Positions 34,398 through 42,733 of a DNA stretch of 58,575 bases are shown here, in pieces (the stretch's first letter is position 1; every line of letters begins with the position of its first letter). The notes under the pieces are model-generated. The model saw only the letters and a program-made list of their open reading frames with translations. It had not been told where the DNA came from and did not search any database. The position numbers and the translations under genes were made by a program. Origin of the DNA: Geobacteraceae bacterium (lineage in GTDB: Bacteria > Desulfobacterota > Desulfuromonadia > Geobacterales > Pseudopelobacteraceae); contig JAJTBI010000010.1 of assembly GCA_021286935.1 (NCBI GenBank), positions 1 to 58,575 on the forward strand, read 5' to 3'.

Positions 34398-35951
34398 ATT
34401 TACCCAGCCACCCGAAAACTATTAGGGCAGACCACCTGGAATCTGCTGGTAGCCAAATCCGATCAGGATCTTGATCCGGAAACTGTCCCTGCACTCCTTG
34501 CAGAGGTAGCCGGGCTCACCCATCCAGAGTGGCTGCCTGATTTTGCCCGGCTGGAACTGGCCTGCTACAGGGCCATGAACATCCCCCTTCCTGACAGTTC
34601 TGAACTACCAGAACTGACTGTCAACCCTTCACTTCAGCAGATGCCGGTGCCCTGGAAACATCTGCTTACCCTGCTCACCTTTGCAAAAAAACAGGATATG
34701 GATCGTATCGAACCGGGTAACGAACTTGTTCTGATCTGGTCTGATCCTGCCAACAAAAACCTCCGTTTTGAAACCGCCATGCCGGATCATTTACTGGCAC
34801 TGAAGATGGCAGCCGAACGGACAAGACCAGAAGAGGCAGCCAGACAGACCGGAAAGTCTATTGCTCAACTTGATGCACTGCTCTGGGATGCCGTGCGCAA
34901 AGGGATTCTACTTGCGCCCGGATCATATCTACGTCGCAGCGCCAATTTCTTATCTGCCACAGGAGCCCAACTGCCTGCCGCTGAGGTCTTCACGGTACAG
35001 TGCTACCTTACGCCAACAGTGCATCCTTACCAGGAACAGGGCGATGCCCCGCCATTGCCTGAGGAATTTCCCTCCCTGCGTGCAATCAGCCTGATCCAGG
35101 AACTGCGACATTTCTGCTGGAACCGCTTTGTACGTCCCCAACTGGCATTCTGCGGTGACAACCTGCTATCCCATCCAGACTTTTTTGAACTGTACCAACT
35201 GTCAGCAGACCACGGCCTGATGACCGCAATTCAGAGCAATGCGACTGATCGGGAAACCATCAAACGATTGATGGAGATCCAACGTCCGGACTATTATCAG
35301 GTAAACCTTGAAGGTGAGGAAGCGTATAACGATCAGATCAGGGGGGCTGGCAACTTCAGGCGTACGATTGATTTTCTTGAGCTGCTGACCGAGCTGGGCG
35401 TACCCAACATGGTGCAATTAACGTTAACAAGGGACAACCTTGATCAGGTCATACCACTGGCTAAAACGCTGGAGGGGATCACCGGTGGCCTGACCTTCAA
35501 CCGGTTGACTCTATCAGAAACCGGCTCACGGTTTATCCTGCCAACCAGAGATACCTACCGTGATTTTCTGCAGCAGTATCTGGCAGCCGTCCAAACCCAT
35601 CCGGTGCTGGTTGTACAGGACAATCTACTGAATATACTCTGTGAAGAACAGGGCAAACCATTGTCAGGAGGTTGTACCGGATACGGCTGCGGAGCAGCTT
35701 TCAACACCATTGCCATTCTACCGGACGGCACGGTGCATGCCTGCCGCAAGCTCTCCTCCCCCATCGGCAACATTCTCACCCAGAGCCTGGAAGATGTCTA
35801 TAATTCAGAAGCTGCCGCACGCTATCGGGACGGTTCAACCGCCTGTAACGGCTGCAAACTGAAACCGGTCTGCGGTGGCTGCCTGGCTGTCACCGCCAGC
35901 TTTGGTCATGATCCGTTGACCAGCAAAGATCCCTACTGCTTCAGAATATAA
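34398..35951 (+). CDS. SPASM-domain protein with degenerate radical-SAM core; apparent ATT start
   Basis: The coding frame continues upstream of the first ATG (34575) to an ATT at 34398 that has AAGGAG at seven bases; the frame up to the stop at 34323 offers no ATG, GTG or TTG. The upstream part reads like protein (YPATRKLLGQTTWNLLVAKS). From ATT the product is 517 residues: a unique N-terminal part, a PqqD/RRE-like helical segment (about 130-175), a radical-SAM-like barrel (about 195-400) and a C-terminal SPASM domain rich in Cys (CTGYGC, CNGC, CGGC). The usual Cx3Cx2C cluster site is Y-LTP-T-VH-P (203-210), so the SAM-binding Fe-S cluster is lost, while the SPASM cysteines remain. Geobacter peptide-maturase families are possible relatives, but I cannot confirm this. 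It overlaps convergent lhgO by 19 bases. Confidence 0.75.
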   Translation: MYPATRKLLGQTTWNLLVAKSDQDLDPETVPALLAEVAGLTHPEWLPDFARLELACYRAMNIPLPDSSELPELTVNPSLQQMPVPWKHLLTLLTFAKKQDMDRIEPGNELVLIWSDPANKNLRFETAMPDHLLALKMAAERTRPEEAARQTGKSIAQLDALLWDAVRKGILLAPGSYLRRSANFLSATGAQLPAAEVFTVQCYLTPTVHPYQEQGDAPPLPEEFPSLRAISLIQELRHFCWNRFVRPQLAFCGDNLLSHPDFFELYQLSADHGLMTAIQSNATDRETIKRLMEIQRPDYYQVNLEGEEAYNDQIRGAGNFRRTIDFLELLTELGVPNMVQLTLTRDNLDQVIPLAKTLEGITGGLTFNRLTLSETGSRFILPTRDTYRDFLQQYLAAVQTHPVLVVQDNLLNILCEEQGKPLSGGCTGYGCGAAFNTIAILPDGTVHACRKLSSPIGNILTQSLEDVYNSEAAARYRDGSTACNGCKLKPVCGGCLAVTASFGHDPLTSKDPYCFRI

Positions 35952-37144
35952 TGATCCACCACCCAGGCGGCAAAGGGAAAGCTGCAGGTGAAGGCCGGTG
36001 AAACTGCATTCAGCAGATGCACGCTGCGGTTATCACCCTCCACCACAAAATCCTGCACCAGTTCTTTCGTGGTAGTGTTCAGTAACTGCGCCCGGATTCC
36101 CGGCTTACTCCACTGGTTGAAACCGCTGGTATCGATCTGCTTGACCATCTTGACCGCCAGGCCGGTAAAGTAGCTGCGATCATATTTCTTCAGTTCCGAC
36201 AGCGCAAGAGAGCGGAAACCGAAGTTATCCCCCAGAAACAGGCGTGATTCCCAGCCGATGATCTCAAGCAGTTCGCCTAGACTGAAGTTCTCTAGCCCGA
36301 CATAGTTCTGTCGCCAGAATGCCGGAATGGCAGTCGGTCCGATCTTGATCGTACCATCCACAGTCACGGTATAATGGACTCCCAGAAACGGATTCTTCAG
36401 GTTGGGTACCGGATAGATATTGGTACGGATCGGCTTGTCCGTACCGGTATACTTCAGGTAGATCCCCTTGAACGGGATGATGGTGTAGTTCTTGGAAAAG
36501 CCGTAATCACGGGCAACCGTATCGGCATACAGGCCGGCTGCGTTGATGGTCAGACCGGCCTCCAGTACCAAGCCGCCGGTGGTCACCACAGCAGTTCTAC
36601 CTTCCCGCCGGTAATACCCCTGACCAAACAGAAAACGGACACCAGCTGCTTCAAGATCCTCTTTCAGGGCATGGCAGACCTGGGATGGATCAACCGTGGA
36701 AGTGGTGGGAGAATAGAGAGCTATCCCGGTGGTCTTGGCATTGGGATCGATCTCAGCCAGTTCCTGTTCATCAATGATCCGTACATCCACGCCGTTCCGC
36801 TCACCACGGCGCTGCAGTTCCTGCACCCCTTCAATCTCGCTTTCATCCGAAGCCACCACCACCTTGTGACATTCATTGATTGCCAGACCGCGATCCTTGA
36901 CATAGGCCGTCATCAACCGGTTGCCATCACGGGTAAAGCGTGCCTTCAGCGAATCAGCCGAATAGTAGAACCCGGCATGCAGCACCCCGCTGTTACGGCC
37001 ACTGCCGTGGTACGCCACATCCGCTTCCTTATCAATCACCAGAATATCGGCAGCAGGCAGACGTGACTTCAACTCACGGGCCATGGCCAGGCCGATGATA
37101 CCGGCCCCAATGATCAGGAAATCGCACCGTTGCTGGCTGCTCAT
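35933..37144 (-). CDS. lhgO: L-2-hydroxyglutarate oxidase family FAD protein
   Basis: LhgO oxidises L-2-hydroxyglutarate to 2-oxoglutarate at the membrane and passes electrons to quinone. The 403-residue protein starts with a Rossmann FAD motif ([14 protein letters not shown]) and has the DAO-family signatures [39 protein letters not shown] and PFKGIYLKY. The C-terminal FAD-contacting region [17 protein letters not shown] is also typical. Length matches LhgO/YgaF. Other DAO-fold 2-hydroxyacid oxidases are the main alternative. The ATG overlaps the trpG stop by four bases, so it is translationally coupled to that gene, an unexpected pairing with no obvious metabolic link. Confidence 0.88.
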   Translation of the reverse strand: MSSQQRCDFLIIGAGIIGLAMARELKSRLPAADILVIDKEADVAYHGSGRNSGVLHAGFYYSADSLKARFTRDGNRLMTAYVKDRGLAINECHKVVVASDESEIEGVQELQRRGERNGVDVRIIDEQELAEIDPNAKTTGIALYSPTTSTVDPSQVCHALKEDLEAAGVRFLFGQGYYRREGRTAVVTTGGLVLEAGLTINAAGLYADTVARDYGFSKNYTIIPFKGIYLKYTGTDKPIRTNIYPVPNLKNPFLGVHYTVTVDGTIKIGPTAIPAFWRQNYVGLENFSLGELLEIIGWESRLFLGDNFGFRSLALSELKKYDRSYFTGLAVKMVKQIDTSGFNQWSKPGIRAQLLNTTTKELVQDFVVEGDNRSVHLLNAVSPAFTCSFPFAAWVVDHYILKQ

Positions 37145-37728
37145 AGCTGCACCGGATGCTGTTTGGAAAGCGTGATAAAGTTATCCAGCAGCTCCATGCC
37201 GCCTTCGGTCAGGATCGATTCCGGGTGGAACTGTACCCCCCAGACCGGCAGTTCTTTGTGACGCAAGCCCATAATCTCACCGTTATCCACCCAGGCCGTC
37301 ACCTCAAGACAGTCCGGCAGACTGCTACGCTCAACAACCAGCGAATGGTAGCGGGTGGCGTTGAACGGGTTTGGCAGACCAACAAACAGCTCTTTTCCAT
37401 CATGATGAATCGGTGAGGTCTTGCCATGCATCAAGGAGACACTGCGCACCACCGTGCCGCCAAAGGCAGCACCGATGGACTGATGCCCCAGGCAGACCCC
37501 CAAGAGCGGGATCTTGCCGGCATATTCCTTAATGGCAGCCACCGAGATGCCCGCCTCCTCCGGTGAACAGGGACCGGGCGAGACAACAATCCGGTCAGGC
37601 CGTAGCGCGGCAATATCTGCAACACCAATCTCGTCGTTACGCACCACTTTCACCTCTTCACCCAGCTGGGCCAGATACTGGACGATATTGAAGGTAAAGG
37701 AGTCATAGTTATCAATCATCAAAAGCAT
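37141..37728 (-). CDS. trpG: Anthranilate / aminodeoxychorismate synthase glutamine amidotransferase subunit
   Basis: This subunit hydrolyses glutamine and channels ammonia to TrpE (anthranilate) or PabB (folate). The 195-residue class I amidotransferase begins [19 protein letters not shown] and has the oxyanion loop [12 protein letters not shown], the nucleophile Cys79 in GVCLGHQ, and the His/Glu pair in QFHPES. In many bacteria one such subunit serves both TrpE and PabB. The trpE here is 5.4 kb away on the same strand, so the gene could equally be called pabA. It forms a two-gene unit with lhgO. Confidence 0.93.
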   Translation of the reverse strand: MLLMIDNYDSFTFNIVQYLAQLGEEVKVVRNDEIGVADIAALRPDRIVVSPGPCSPEEAGISVAAIKEYAGKIPLLGVCLGHQSIGAAFGGTVVRSVSLMHGKTSPIHHDGKELFVGLPNPFNATRYHSLVVERSSLPDCLEVTAWVDNGEIMGLRHKELPVWGVQFHPESILTEGGMELLDNFITLSKQHPVQL

Positions 37729-37859
37729 GGCAGCTAAAAACCTCGTGATTCATTTGACGTAAGCTTTAATAATGTTAAGAGGATTATCATTACTTTGGAC
37801 TGTTTGTGTAGCACAAAACCAGCCCGTTGTTCAATTGGCATGTAGCATATCTGAAAAGG

Positions 37860-37875
37860 AACCAGCCCTCTGGTT
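37860..37875 (-). terminator. Hairpin terminator after the peroxiredoxin gene
   Basis: On the minus strand AACCAG and CTGGTT (37870-37875 and 37860-37865 in window coordinates) form a 6-bp stem with a 4-base loop, followed by CCTTTTC. Another short perfect palindrome (CTAGCCAT-T-ATGGCTAG, 37898-37914) overlaps the peroxiredoxin stop codon. Both are short, so termination may rely on the two together. They lie upstream of trpG at the end of the msr-prx unit. Confidence 0.45.
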
Positions 37876-37910
37876 TATTGTTTGATTTCCTATGCAGCTA
37901 GCCATTATGG

Positions 37911-38393
37911 CTAGAGCTTTGCCAGCTCTTTGAGAAGCAGATCATTATCAGGAACACCTTTCTGAATGAATCGGATTGTTCCGGTCATATCAATGACAAA
38001 GGTAACTCTTCCAGGAGCATACAGTTTCTGCAGTCTCCCCTTTTGATCTGCAATCAGAGGGAATTGCACACCATGTTTTTTCTCAAACTCCTGGTGTGTG
38101 GCTAGACTATCGGGACTGACGCCCAGCACCTGGACGTGAAGCTCTTCAAAACGGTTAAAGTCGTTTTGAAAAGCCTGCATCTCACCTGTTCACGTTGGAG
38201 TGAAATCAGCATAGTAGAAAGCAAGGACAACGTGTTTGGTACCAAGATAATCTGCCAGCGTTACCACTCCACGGGTTGAGACCGCCTCAAAGAGGGGCGC
38301 TTTCTCACCAACCTTCAAAGAACGGACTCCCAGTGAGCGAAACGCCGTACTGACAGCTGTTGCAAGGCTCTTAAAAACAGATGTTCTCAGCAT
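37911..38393 (-). CDS. Selenocysteine-containing peroxiredoxin (in-frame TGA = Sec68)
   Basis: Peroxiredoxins reduce hydrogen peroxide and organic peroxides. Two adjacent frames in the same phase are split only by TGA at 38190-38192. Joined, they give a 160-residue BCP/AhpC-type protein: LKVGEKAPLF, VVLAFYYADFTPT-Sec-TGEM, VLGVSPDS, and ATFVIDMTGTI-like strands near RVTFVIDMTGTI. Sec takes the place of the peroxidatic Cys of the family motif FTPxCT. A 13-bp hairpin 15 bases after the TGA fits a bacterial SECIS element. No resolving Cys is seen, so an external thiol partner is expected. The ATG at 38393 has AGGA at seven bases. The gene starts nine bases after the methionine sulfoxide reductase gene, and a joint role in oxidant repair is likely. 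Sec peroxiredoxins are known in Geobacter relatives. Confidence 0.9.
38141..38174 (-). promoter_or_regulatory. bSECIS-like hairpin for Sec insertion
   Basis: Starting 15 bases 3' of the TGA on the minus strand, a 13-bp stem (one G-T wobble) closes an 8-base loop, ACTTTAAC. The apex lies about 28-36 bases downstream of the TGA, within or at the edge of the usual bacterial SECIS distance. If the top pair opens, a G becomes the first loop base, as SelB-binding loops prefer. The hairpin lies entirely inside the coding region, as expected in bacteria. Confidence 0.75.
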
Positions 38394-38402
38394 AATCACG
38401 TC

Positions 38403-39470
38403 CTAGTCCCTGAGGTAATGACAGGTGTATCCGCCTGGATGCTTAACCAGATAATCCTGATGATTCTCTTCTGCACGATAGAAGGTACTTGCCTTTACAA
38501 TTTCAGTGACAATCGGTGCCTTCCATTTACCAGACGCATCCACCACGGTCTTTACCCGCTCTGCAACCGCCTGTTGCACGCTGTTCGTGTAGAAGATTGC
38601 AGAACGGTACTGGCTGCCACGATCATTACCCTGACTGTTTTTAGTTGTTGGGTCATGCATTCTGAAGAACCAGTTATGCAACAGTTCTTCATAGCTGAGC
38701 TTTCGAGGATCAAAAAACACCTCAACGCTTTCTGCGTGACCACTTTTCGAATCATGGGTATCTTCATAACGTGGGTTTTTCAGATGCCCGCCGGTATAGC
38801 CAACCTGGGTTGAAAGCACCCCCGGTATCTTACGCAGTATATCCTGCATTCCCCAGAAACAGCCTCCTGCCAGTATGGCATTTTCCTTTTCCGGTGCATC
38901 TGTCTTGATTCCAGCTGCCTCAAATTGCGGGACATATCGTCCATACCCCTCGCTCCACATTTTTTGCACAGGGATAAAGCGTAAAGCTGCAGAATTGATA
39001 CAGTAGCGCTGCCGCATTTCTCCGGGGCCGTCATCAAAAACATGCCCCAGATGTGAGTCTGCATGCTTGGAACGAACTTCAGTACGATACATGCCATGGC
39101 TAGTATCAGGTTTATTGACAACGTGGTCCGCCTCTAAAGGTTTGGTAAAACTTGGCCAACCGGTGCCGGAATCAAACTTGTTCAGAGAACTGAACAGTGC
39201 TTCACCGGAAACAACATCCACATAAATACCAGGCGCATGGTTGTTCCAATAGGCGTTGTTAAACGGTGGCTCAGTACCACATTGCTGGGTGACCTTAAAC
39301 TGTTCTGGGGTAAGTTTGCTCTTCAGCTGATCGGACGAGGCTTTGGGATACACTGTTGTTGCTCCACTCATTGGACTCACCTTTTTACTGCTAGCGTCGC
39401 AGGATGCCAGACAGACCTGCATAACGGACGCCAGCAACAGTATGCTCATTATACAAACCAATTTTTTCAT
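38403..39470 (-). CDS. msrBA: Lipoprotein MsrB-MsrA fusion, peptide-methionine sulfoxide reductase
   Basis: The protein repairs oxidised methionine of both stereochemistries. The start at 39470 (GAGGA at about eight bases) gives 355 residues with a lipoprotein signal, lipobox LASC with Cys24, so it is probably envelope-anchored. The MsrB domain (about 60-185) has GTGWPSF, HLGHVF and catalytic Cys157 in RYCINSAAL; the zinc Cys pairs are absent. The MsrA domain (about 195-355) has Cys204 in AGGCFWG and GHAESVEV. The order B then A is the reverse of the commoner fusion. A longer in-frame start exists at 39596 but would bury the lipoprotein signal. It is followed nine bases later by the Sec peroxiredoxin. 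Confidence 0.93.
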   Translation of the reverse strand: MKKLVCIMSILLLASVMQVCLASCDASSKKVSPMSGATTVYPKASSDQLKSKLTPEQFKVTQQCGTEPPFNNAYWNNHAPGIYVDVVSGEALFSSLNKFDSGTGWPSFTKPLEADHVVNKPDTSHGMYRTEVRSKHADSHLGHVFDDGPGEMRQRYCINSAALRFIPVQKMWSEGYGRYVPQFEAAGIKTDAPEKENAILAGGCFWGMQDILRKIPGVLSTQVGYTGGHLKNPRYEDTHDSKSGHAESVEVFFDPRKLSYEELLHNWFFRMHDPTTKNSQGNDRGSQYRSAIFYTNSVQQAVAERVKTVVDASGKWKAPIVTEIVKASTFYRAEENHQDYLVKHPGGYTCHYLRD

Positions 39471-39544
39471 AACGGGTCCTCGACCACTGTATTGCGATAC
39501 GCGGTTAGAAGCCTGTAAACTGTTGGCTACCTGACCATAAAATA

Positions 39545-39569
39545 AGGCCCGCATTCTTGTCGCGGGCCT
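39545..39569 (-). terminator. Intrinsic-terminator-like hairpin in the msrBA leader
   Basis: On the minus strand an 8-bp all-GC-rich stem (AGGCCCGC with GCGGGCCT, loop of nine bases) is followed by TTATTTTAT, a fair U tract. It lies 75 bases upstream of the msrBA start, so it could end transcription from upstream (tex or a short leader) or act as an attenuator for msrBA. Confidence 0.5.
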
Positions 39570-39656
39570 CGCTTGTACGGTGTTGCTATGGGCCATTTAC
39601 ATGGTCTTTAGGCTGGGTTCAGGCAGCCTGCAGGGTATCTACAATATGTCGTATCA

Positions 39657-39680
39657 CTACTCAGGCGGAGTATCTCCCAT
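39657..39680 (-). other. Seven-codon leader ORF with strong ribosome site
   Basis: A perfect AAGGAGG (39689-39695) stands eight bases before an ATG that opens MGDTPPE and stops at TAG, immediately followed by TGA. It is upstream of the hairpin at 39545-39569 and of msrBA on the same strand. A leader peptide is possible; so is the remnant of a larger lost gene. No amino-acid bias explains attenuation. Confidence 0.3.
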
Positions 39681-39927
39681 ACTACAAACCTCCTTACAAC
39701 ACTTCCATCCATAAGAATTTTCGTATCAATGTAACAGCCTGTTTGCTCTCCTTGGGTAGTATCAACATCTTCAGGTTAGCGCTTACCTTGATTACAAAAT
39801 AGCCTGATTCAGCAAATAAAACAGTCTGTTTATATTTTTTTTACAAGCGTATAGTTAATCTTTAGCCGTTCCATGCCCTACCAAAACTCTGTCAGGCCAA
39901 CCACCAAACAGCACCGGGACAGCATTA

Positions 39928-42219
39928 TCACTTTGCTCTGACCCTGAACCCGGCCTTTTCCATGGCACTCAGATCAAGGCCGCCTGATGTACTCTTTGGT
40001 TCCTGTTTTGGCTGAGCAGCAGGAGGTACTGGTTTACGAACCGCTGCCCCGCCGGGCTCAGCCTCTTTAATGGAGAGGGCGATCCGCTTGCGCTGCGGAT
40101 CAGCAGACAGCACCTTGACCTTAACCACCTGCCCCACCTGCACCGCATCATTGGGATCTTTGATAAAACGATTGGCCAGGTGGCTGACATGAACCAGACC
40201 ATCCTGATGCACCCCAATATCCACAAAGGCGCCAAAGGCAGTCACGTTGGTCACCACCCCCTGCAGGATCATCCCTTCCTGCAGGTCACTGATCTCGCGG
40301 ATATCATCACGAAACTCGGCGGTTTTAAACTGTTCACGCGGATCACGGCCCGGCTTTTTCAGCTCTTCCAGGATATCCCGCAGGGTCGGCAGCCCCACCT
40401 GATCACTGACGTACTGCTTCAGGTCGATCTTTTCTGCCAGGGTTGGCGTCTTAGTCAACTCTTCAAGGGAGACTCCCAGATCTTTGGCCATCTGTTCCAC
40501 CAGCGGGTAGCGCTCCGGGTGAACCGCAGAGTTATCCAGAGGATGTTTCCCGCCACGGATCCGCAGGAATCCGGCTGCCTGCTCAAAGGCCTTGGCACCA
40601 AAACGGGAGACCTTCAGCAGACATTTGCGGGAGCTGAACGGACCGTTTTCATCACGATGACGGGCAATGGCCTTGCCCAGCGCAGGCCCTACCCCGGCCA
40701 CATAGGAGAGCAGCGCCCAGGAGGCGGTATTCAGATCCACCCCAACGTAGTTGACGCCGGATTCCACCACCTCATCCAGCGATTTCTTGAGCATGGTCTG
40801 ATTGACATCATGCTGGTACTGCCCCACGCCGATACTCTTGGGGTCAACCTTGACCAGCTCTGCCAGCGGGTCCTGCAGACGTCGGGCAATGGAGATCGCC
40901 CCCCGCACGGTCAGGTCCAGCTCCGGGAACTCCTCCCGGGCGATCTCCGAGGCGGAATAGATACTGGCACCGGCCTCACTGACCATCACCACCGGCAGGT
41001 GCCTGCCGGCCCTGGCCAGGGTATCTTTGGTGAACAGCTCCATCTCCCGCCCGGCAGTGCCGTTACCGATGGCGATCATCTCAATCCCATGGGCCTCCAC
41101 CAGCCGTAGCAGGTCTGCTCTGGCCTGGTCCACCCGACCGGCACCGGTATGGGGATAAATGGTGACATGCTCCAGAAACCTGCCGGTCTGATCCACCGCT
41201 GCCAGCTTGGAGCCGGTCCGCAGACCGGGGTCAATCCCCAGCACCCGCCTGCCTCCGGCAGGTGGCGCCAGCAACAGATTCTTCAGGTTCCTGGCAAAGA
41301 TGGCAATGGCGGCCTCATCAGCCAGATCCTTGGCCTGCAGCCGCAACTCCACCTCAATCGAGGTGGCAATCAGACGTTTGTAGGCATCCTCGGCCACCGC
41401 CTCCAACCAAGGTTTGAAGATGCTCTCTCCCTTGATCAGGCGATGTTTGAGGCCAGCCATGATCTCGGCCTGGGGGGCCTGCAGGGCAAGGCGCAGCACC
41501 TCTTCCTTTTCGCCCCGCCGCATGGCCAACATCCGGTGGGACGGGATCTCCTTCAGCGGCTCCTGATAGTCGTAGTACATCTCAAACTTGGTGACCTGCT
41601 CCTTCTTGTCCGATGCAACCTTGGTGGTCATGACCCCCTGTTCCCAGGTCAGACGGCGTACCATGGCCCGACAGTCGGCATCATCAGCCAACCGCTCAGC
41701 CAGGATGTGCCCAGCCCCTTCCAGAGCAGCTTCAGGGGTAGGCACCTCCTTTTCAGGATCAACAAAGGTTGCTGCCGCCTCCAGGGCGCTGCCACTGGTC
41801 AACTCCTGGGCTGCCATCAGATCAGCCAACGGCTCAAGCCCCCGTTCCTTGGCAATGGTAGCCTTAGTGCGACGTTTGGGCTTGTACGGCAGGTACAGGT
41901 CTTCCAGTTCAGTCTTCTGGCGGGTCGCCTCAATGCGAGCCTGCAGCTCCGGGGTCAGCTTGCCCTGCTCCTCAATTGAGGCCAGGATGGTCTGACGCCG
42001 TGCCTCCAGTTCGCTGAAATAGGCCAGCCGCTCCTCAATGGTGCGGATCTGTACCTCATCCAGCTCACCGGTCTGTTCCTTGCGGTAACGGGCGATAAAG
42101 GGAACCGTGGCCCCTTCCTGCAACAGATTGACAGTATTGGTAACCTGAGCGGACTTCAGACCGGTTTCTTCAGTGATGATTTTTTCTATTGCTGCAAGCT
42201 GCTGCGGATTCAATGCCAT
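39928..42219 (-). CDS. tex: RNA-binding transcription accessory protein Tex
   Basis: Tex is a cytoplasmic nucleic-acid-binding protein related to eukaryotic Spt6. The 763-residue protein has normal length and domain order: an N-terminal helical region (about 1-320, YIARYRKEQTGELDEVQIR), a YqgF/RNaseH-like domain (about 325-460, VLGIDPGLRTGSKLAAVD), helix-hairpin-helix motifs (about 495-560, LNTASWALLSYVAGVGPALGKAI) and a C-terminal S1 RNA-binding domain (about 645-720, GMILQGVVTNVTAFGAFVDIGVHQDGLVHVS). The tail is Pro/Lys-rich. It is divergently arranged to the DUF3553 gene. Confidence 0.96.
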   Translation of the reverse strand: MALNPQQLAAIEKIITEETGLKSAQVTNTVNLLQEGATVPFIARYRKEQTGELDEVQIRTIEERLAYFSELEARRQTILASIEEQGKLTPELQARIEATRQKTELEDLYLPYKPKRRTKATIAKERGLEPLADLMAAQELTSGSALEAAATFVDPEKEVPTPEAALEGAGHILAERLADDADCRAMVRRLTWEQGVMTTKVASDKKEQVTKFEMYYDYQEPLKEIPSHRMLAMRRGEKEEVLRLALQAPQAEIMAGLKHRLIKGESIFKPWLEAVAEDAYKRLIATSIEVELRLQAKDLADEAAIAIFARNLKNLLLAPPAGGRRVLGIDPGLRTGSKLAAVDQTGRFLEHVTIYPHTGAGRVDQARADLLRLVEAHGIEMIAIGNGTAGREMELFTKDTLARAGRHLPVVMVSEAGASIYSASEIAREEFPELDLTVRGAISIARRLQDPLAELVKVDPKSIGVGQYQHDVNQTMLKKSLDEVVESGVNYVGVDLNTASWALLSYVAGVGPALGKAIARHRDENGPFSSRKCLLKVSRFGAKAFEQAAGFLRIRGGKHPLDNSAVHPERYPLVEQMAKDLGVSLEELTKTPTLAEKIDLKQYVSDQVGLPTLRDILEELKKPGRDPREQFKTAEFRDDIREISDLQEGMILQGVVTNVTAFGAFVDIGVHQDGLVHVSHLANRFIKDPNDAVQVGQVVKVKVLSADPQRKRIALSIKEAEPGGAAVRKPVPPAAQPKQEPKSTSGGLDLSAMEKAGFRVRAK

Positions 42220-42327
42220 ACTGGATAATTCCTTAATACCGGGTAAAAGGGATCAACGGAAAAGGTAATAAGCCTATCTATTCATGTGACAACGGCGTAC
42301 TGTGAACAGATCAGACAAGGAGAGACC

Positions 42328-42585
42328 ATGATTATCAAAACAGGAGCCGTCGTCATCCATCCTGGAGCAACAGCATGGGGCGTTGGTAAAATAACCGAAG
42401 TAGCTGCCCTGAAGGCAACCATTCAGTTCAGTGATGGTATTATCAGGAAGATCGCCTCTTCCCATTATGCCAGCCTGCGGCCCGGTGACCCGGCTGACTT
42501 TGTAGCTTTGGTAGAAAGCGCCCCGACTGAAAAGGTTCGTGCAACTCCCAAGCGGACCAAGAAGGTAAAAGAGCTGGCGGCCTAG
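42328..42585 (+). CDS. DUF3553-type small protein
   Basis: The ATG at 42328 follows AAGGAG at six to seven bases; an upstream in-frame start at 42286 lacks a ribosome site. The 85-residue protein reads IIKTGAVVIHPGATAWGVGKI, then IQFSDGIIRKI, which resembles the DUF3553 pattern (G..V.HP...WG.G.V and a later .F..G....). It ends in a Lys/Arg-rich tail (ATPKRTKKVKEL), so nucleic-acid binding is possible. The fold suggests an SH3/CarD-like small barrel. The function is unknown. It is convergent with the parvulin gene, with a palindromic repeat element between them. Confidence 0.7.
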   Translation: MIIKTGAVVIHPGATAWGVGKITEVAALKATIQFSDGIIRKIASSHYASLRPGDPADFVALVESAPTEKVRATPKRTKKVKELAA

Positions 42586-42613
42586 CCACAGACCGCCAGA
42601 GACGATCTTATTC

Positions 42614-42726
42614 CGGTTTCAGTTCAAGGATTCTATCAAGGCGGCGAGAAATTCGGTGACGTAGGCGTACACGCAGTACGTCGAGGAGCCGAAGACGAGC
42701 CAACGAAGAGAGAACCTTGAAATGGA
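42614..42726. repeat. Intergenic palindromic repeat element, type C
   Basis: Between two convergent genes lies a sequence with imperfect terminal inverted repeats (TTCAAGG at 42623-42629, CCTTGAA at 42715-42721) and a central dyad GACGTA (42658-42663)/TACGTC (42677-42682). It has no coding potential. The segment ATCAAGGCGGCGAG resembles part of the other two intergenic repeats in this window but the copies are diverged. It may act as a bidirectional terminator or be a non-autonomous mobile remnant. Confidence 0.6.
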
Positions 42727-42733
42727 AGCGGCA

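Larger units (their letters stand above)
39471..39927. other. 457-base intergenic region between msrBA and tex
   Basis: Apart from the leader ORF and terminator-like hairpin listed separately, I see no protein gene or tRNA. The part nearest tex (39800-39927) is AT-rich with a run of T at 39832-39842. Short inverted repeats such as AGGCTG/CAGCCT (39611-39630) are present. No known riboswitch core was recognised. Confidence 0.5.

Noticed and set aside
37141..37728. trpG as part of a trp operon with trpE
   Set aside because: trpE is 5.4 kb away with unrelated genes between and its own promoter, so an operon with it is not supported.
37911..38399. Peroxiredoxin as a pseudogene broken by a nonsense codon
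   Set aside because: The TGA is exactly at the catalytic Cys position, both halves are in the same frame and well conserved in motif, and a SECIS-like hairpin follows.
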